This document shows positions 63,086-64,000 of a DNA stretch of 64,000 nucleotides, piece after piece (positions within the stretch are counted from its first letter, which is position 1; every line of letters starts with the position of its first letter). Source of the DNA: an uncultured Lachnospiraceae bacterium (lineage in GTDB: Bacteria; Bacillota; Clostridia; Lachnospirales; Lachnospiraceae); contig CAJUKA010000001.1 in the NCBI GenBank assembly GCA_910586585.1, forward strand, positions 141,726 to 205,725. Reading direction: 5' to 3'. Under the pieces are notes generated by a model. That model was not told the DNA's origin, made no database searches, and worked only from the letters and a program-made list of their open reading frames with translations. Made by a program: the position numbers and the translations under genes.

Positions 63086-63102
63086 TTGTGACAAGGTTAC
63101 AA
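63086..63102. promoter_or_regulatory. Short operator-like palindrome TTGTGAC-AAG-GTTACAA
   Basis: Two 7-base arms with one mismatch around a 3-base centre, about 35 bases before the 63136 hairpin. It resembles a small repressor site but has no gene beside it to regulate in the window. Weak evidence. Confidence 0.2.
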
Positions 63103-63135
63103 ATTTTTAAAAAGTAAATAATCTGAAAATCATTC

Positions 63136-63173
63136 AGGGGTTTTATTCCATATTGGAATAAAACCCCTATTTT
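63136..63173 (+). terminator. Rho-independent terminator with perfect 15-bp stem
   Basis: The arms AGGGGTTTTATTCCA (63136-63150) and TGGAATAAAACCCCT (63154-63168) pair perfectly around a 3-base loop TAT, followed by ATTTT. It could end transcripts coming from the polysaccharide operon 620 bases upstream, or from the opposite side, because the stem begins with G/C and is symmetric. It is the first strong terminator after the long run of genes. Confidence 0.8.
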
Positions 63174-63903
63174 GTAAGAGTGGCAAGACAGAACATATAG
63201 GAAAGCAGGAAAACTAAGGCTTGCAGGGAAGGGGGACAGAATACATAGCTGTGATTATCCCAGACAATGAAAAAAGTCACAAACAGTGGCAGCAAATTTT
63301 TGTACATAGGAATATTTGGAAGTACACCCACAAAAACGGAAGGGAAACCCGAAAAAAGGCTAATATTTTTTACCACCCCCTAACAGGGGAGATAGAGATG
63401 CGGAAAAACTATGCCCAGATTGAGAAAATGAAGAAGGACAGACCAGACAAATAAAAGATAAGGCATTTAAAGAATTTAGCCTGTGCTGAAAAGAATTGAA
63501 AACAGAATTGTTTATATAGCAGGGCAGGCTGGTATAGATACTAAAGTAAGCCAAGGCAATACATAACAGCATATAAAAAAATACATAGTAAAAAAGATAT
63601 AGAACATAAACTAATTTGCAGATATAACAATAAATGTATAAGAAGTACTAAGTGGACTGGTTTATGATAGATGCAGGATTTATGGTGTGCCGGAGAACAT
63701 TGCAGCATAGTTTAATGTATACATTTTCAAATTGAGTGGGAGCGTTCCTGTAACATGGGGCACAAGGTTCTGGGAGATAATACAACAAACAAAGTATATA
63801 TCATTGACAGAACCATGGAGCATAGAAATATCATTAAGTTTATCAACGGGCTGTTAGGGAACTAAAGCTGGATTATAAAAACATACCAATCAGAAAAAGA
63901 AGC

Positions 63904-63936
63904 TGCTGGAGAACTGTTCCAGCATTTTCTTTTTTC
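63904..63936 (+). terminator. Rho-independent terminator
   Basis: A 7-bp stem TGCTGGA (63904-63910) and TCCAGCA (63918-63924) with loop GAACTGT is followed by a T-rich tail TTTTCTTTTTT. It lies after gene debris ending near 63864, suggesting that a former gene on the + strand ended here. Confidence 0.75.
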
Positions 63937-64000
63937 ATCACATGCTTACACTACTTTACAACTTTATAAATGATGCCCCTGTTTCTTAATTAGGTGTTTT

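Larger units (their letters stand above)
62513..64000 (+). other. 1.5-kb region without a convincing gene, after the last locus gene
   Basis: Contains iteron-like AATGATAGTTTTA repeats (62785-62914), a perfect 15-bp hairpin (63136-63168), a second terminator (63904-63936) and scattered fragments that read as degraded coding DNA. A 77-codon frame with a TTG start (63221-63454, ending QIEKMKKDRPDK) has only a weak site and no recognised family. Between 63681 and 63870 the frames look like remnants (for example IIDRTMEHRNIIKFINGLLGN, interrupted upstream). The base composition is AT-rich. The stretch looks like decayed mobile DNA at the locus edge; no intact integrase or transposase is present. 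Confidence 0.5.

Noticed and set aside
62765..63094. Minus-strand frame of 109 codons opposite the iteron-like region
   Set aside because: Its composition is dominated by Tyr, His, Phe and Ile, as expected from AT-rich repeats read backwards; no family, no RBS.
63221..63454. Possible small + strand gene with a TTG start, ending in KKDRPDK
   Set aside because: Only a purine-rich stretch precedes the start, no family is recognised, and the surroundings look decayed; kept only within the description of the terminal region.
63681..63870. Fragment resembling the end of a recombinase or transposase
   Set aside because: Peptides such as IIDRTMEHRNIIKFINGLLGN do not match a family I can name, and the frame has no plausible start.

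Overview
The window looks like part of one very large surface-polysaccharide locus from a low-GC Gram-positive anaerobe. Lachnospiraceae/Clostridia is the best guess, based on AT-rich coding DNA, strong AGGAGG-type ribosome binding sites, frequent GTG/TTG upstream codons, and families common there (DUF6020, DUF5672, DUF1792, DUF2142). That placement is inference. All 55 genes I support lie on the + strand, mostly separated by 0-150 bases and often overlapping, so the region reads as one or a few very long transcripts. There is no tRNA, rRNA, CRISPR array, insertion sequence or intact mobility gene.

Layout. (1) 1-11.7 kb, 'block A': the tail of a GT11 fucosyltransferase, a GT2, an MBOAT O-acyltransferase with its SGNH-like partner, ABC exporter 1, a membrane sulfatase-like transferase, then a divergent GT11-like enzyme, DUF5672, GT17 and GT2. 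(2) 11.7-23.6 kb: a Wzy-like polymerase, GT2 and GT4 enzymes, a sugar aminotransferase and 3,4-ketoisomerase pair for a dTDP-3-amino-3,6-dideoxyhexose, a DUF6020 membrane protein, two GT-D (DUF1792) proteins (one fused to a GT2-like domain) and a methyltransferase. (3) 23.7-34.5 kb: ABC exporter 2, a FemAB/GNAT-like transferase, two related polytopic membrane proteins, an acyltransferase-3, an out-of-place Uma2-family gene, and GT4/GT2 enzymes. (4) 34.5-38.1 kb: GT2, GT11 and a GT6 enzyme of the ABO blood-group transferase family. (5) 38.1-47.3 kb, 'block B': GT2, GT11, ABC exporter 3, DUF5672, GT11-like, acyltransferase-3, GT17, DUF3431-like and GT2. This repeats the family content of block A in almost the same order. 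(6) 47.4-62.5 kb, visibly more AT-rich: two DUF2142 membrane proteins, a GT2/DUF2304 pair, GT4 and GT2 enzymes, a hexapeptide acyltransferase, a GNGPSL-motif protein (DUF115/GT42-like), a pyruvyltransferase-family protein, a Wzx flippase, a short NeuB and a NeuA-phosphatase fusion. (7) 62.5-64 kb: 1.5 kb without a convincing gene, holding iteron-like repeats, two terminators and gene debris.

How the genes may work together: the glycosyltransferases would build several oligosaccharides on lipid carriers. Three PglK/MsbA-like ABC half-transporters and one Wzx flippase would move them across the membrane, and a Wzy-like polymerase would extend at least one. O-acyl, methyl, possible phospho-alcohol and pyruvyl groups would decorate them. 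The most striking predictions are a Fuc/Gal(NAc) blood-group-like epitope (GT11 plus GT6), a nonulosonic acid (possibly KDN) made by a truncated NeuB and a NeuA-HAD fusion, and a fused GT2/GT-D enzyme with a changed catalytic motif. Initiating sugar-phosphate transferases, chain-length regulators and GDP-fucose or dTDP-glucose genes are not in the window, so the locus probably extends upstream or relies on genes elsewhere.
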